Source: Anaerolineae bacterium (GTDB taxonomy: Bacteria > Chloroflexota > Anaerolineae > JAADDB01). From it: a DNA stretch of 5,727 nucleotides. Below, piece by piece: positions 5,628 through 5,727 of the stretch. How positions within the stretch are numbered: the first letter of the stretch is position 1; each line of letters begins with the position of its first letter. The stretch lies in NCBI GenBank assembly GCA_015486895.1, contig WFQT01000386.1, positions 1 to 5,727 on the forward strand, read 5' to 3'. The notes under the pieces are model-generated. The model saw nothing but the letters and a program-made list of their open reading frames with translations. It searched no databases and was not told where the DNA came from. Both the position numbers and the translations under genes were made by a program.

Positions 5628-5727
5628 ACAGATCTTATTTTTGTGTTTTCAATACGTGGTGAAGTTAGCCTGATCGGGCCTAAAACGTCATTTTCGCCAG
5701 ATTCCAGGAAGTTAGTGCTTTCTGTAC

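Larger units (their letters stand above)
5398..5727. other. Intergenic region after minE, no gene seen
   Basis: No ORF with an RBS or family-like content was found on either strand. The stretch contains a perfect palindrome (5441-5461), a T-rich run GTTTTTATTTT (5512-5522) without a convincing stem before it, and a long imperfect inverted repeat (5570-5627). The end of the min transcript presumably lies here, but no textbook intrinsic terminator is present. Confidence 0.6.

Overview
The window holds a complete minCDE division-site locus on the right (plus strand) and, divergently on the left, most of a large secreted modular protein (minus strand, its C-terminus cut off at base 1). The closest fit is a Chloroflexota bacterium (Anaerolineae, Ardenticatenia or Caldilineae type). 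This rests on the Thr-Pro-rich linkers between exported domains, the Ycf48-like propeller joined to DNRLRE-type modules, and the style of Min proteins. It is an inference from family knowledge; no marker gene in the window proves the phylum.

Bases 1-2677, minus strand: an uninterrupted frame of 892 codons. It encodes a signal peptide, a beta-propeller with six Asp-box (BNR/Ycf48-like) motifs, a Pro-rich linker, a DNRLRE/CBM96-like module, a Thr-Pro linker, a second copy of that module, and a third Thr-Pro linker that runs off the window. It is probably a cell-surface or extracellular protein.

Bases 2678-3507: a long divergent intergenic region without a convincing gene. It holds a perfect palindrome upstream of the secreted-protein gene, a GC-rich block with two strong adjacent hairpins (about 3000-3150), stretches that look like dispersed or decayed sequence, and a good sigma70-type promoter (3442-3470) facing minC.

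Bases 3545-5397, plus strand: minC (237 aa), minD (263 aa, one base after minC) and minE (83 aa, 94 bases after minD, with a strong RBS of its own). MinD is the membrane-binding ATPase, MinC the FtsZ-polymerisation inhibitor it recruits, and MinE the factor that releases MinCD from the membrane. Together they restrict the division septum to the right place. A stable hairpin lies in the minD-minE gap and could set the relative amount of MinE.

Bases 5398-5727: no gene seen. The stretch contains a perfect 21-bp palindrome without a T-tract and an imperfect long inverted repeat whose ACAGATT/AATCTGTG motifs resemble those in the intergenic region on the other side of the min locus.

I found no clear evidence of an undescribed multi-gene system. 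The best leads are the GC-rich hairpin block, the minD-minE hairpin, the shared ACAGATT motifs and the architecture of the secreted protein.
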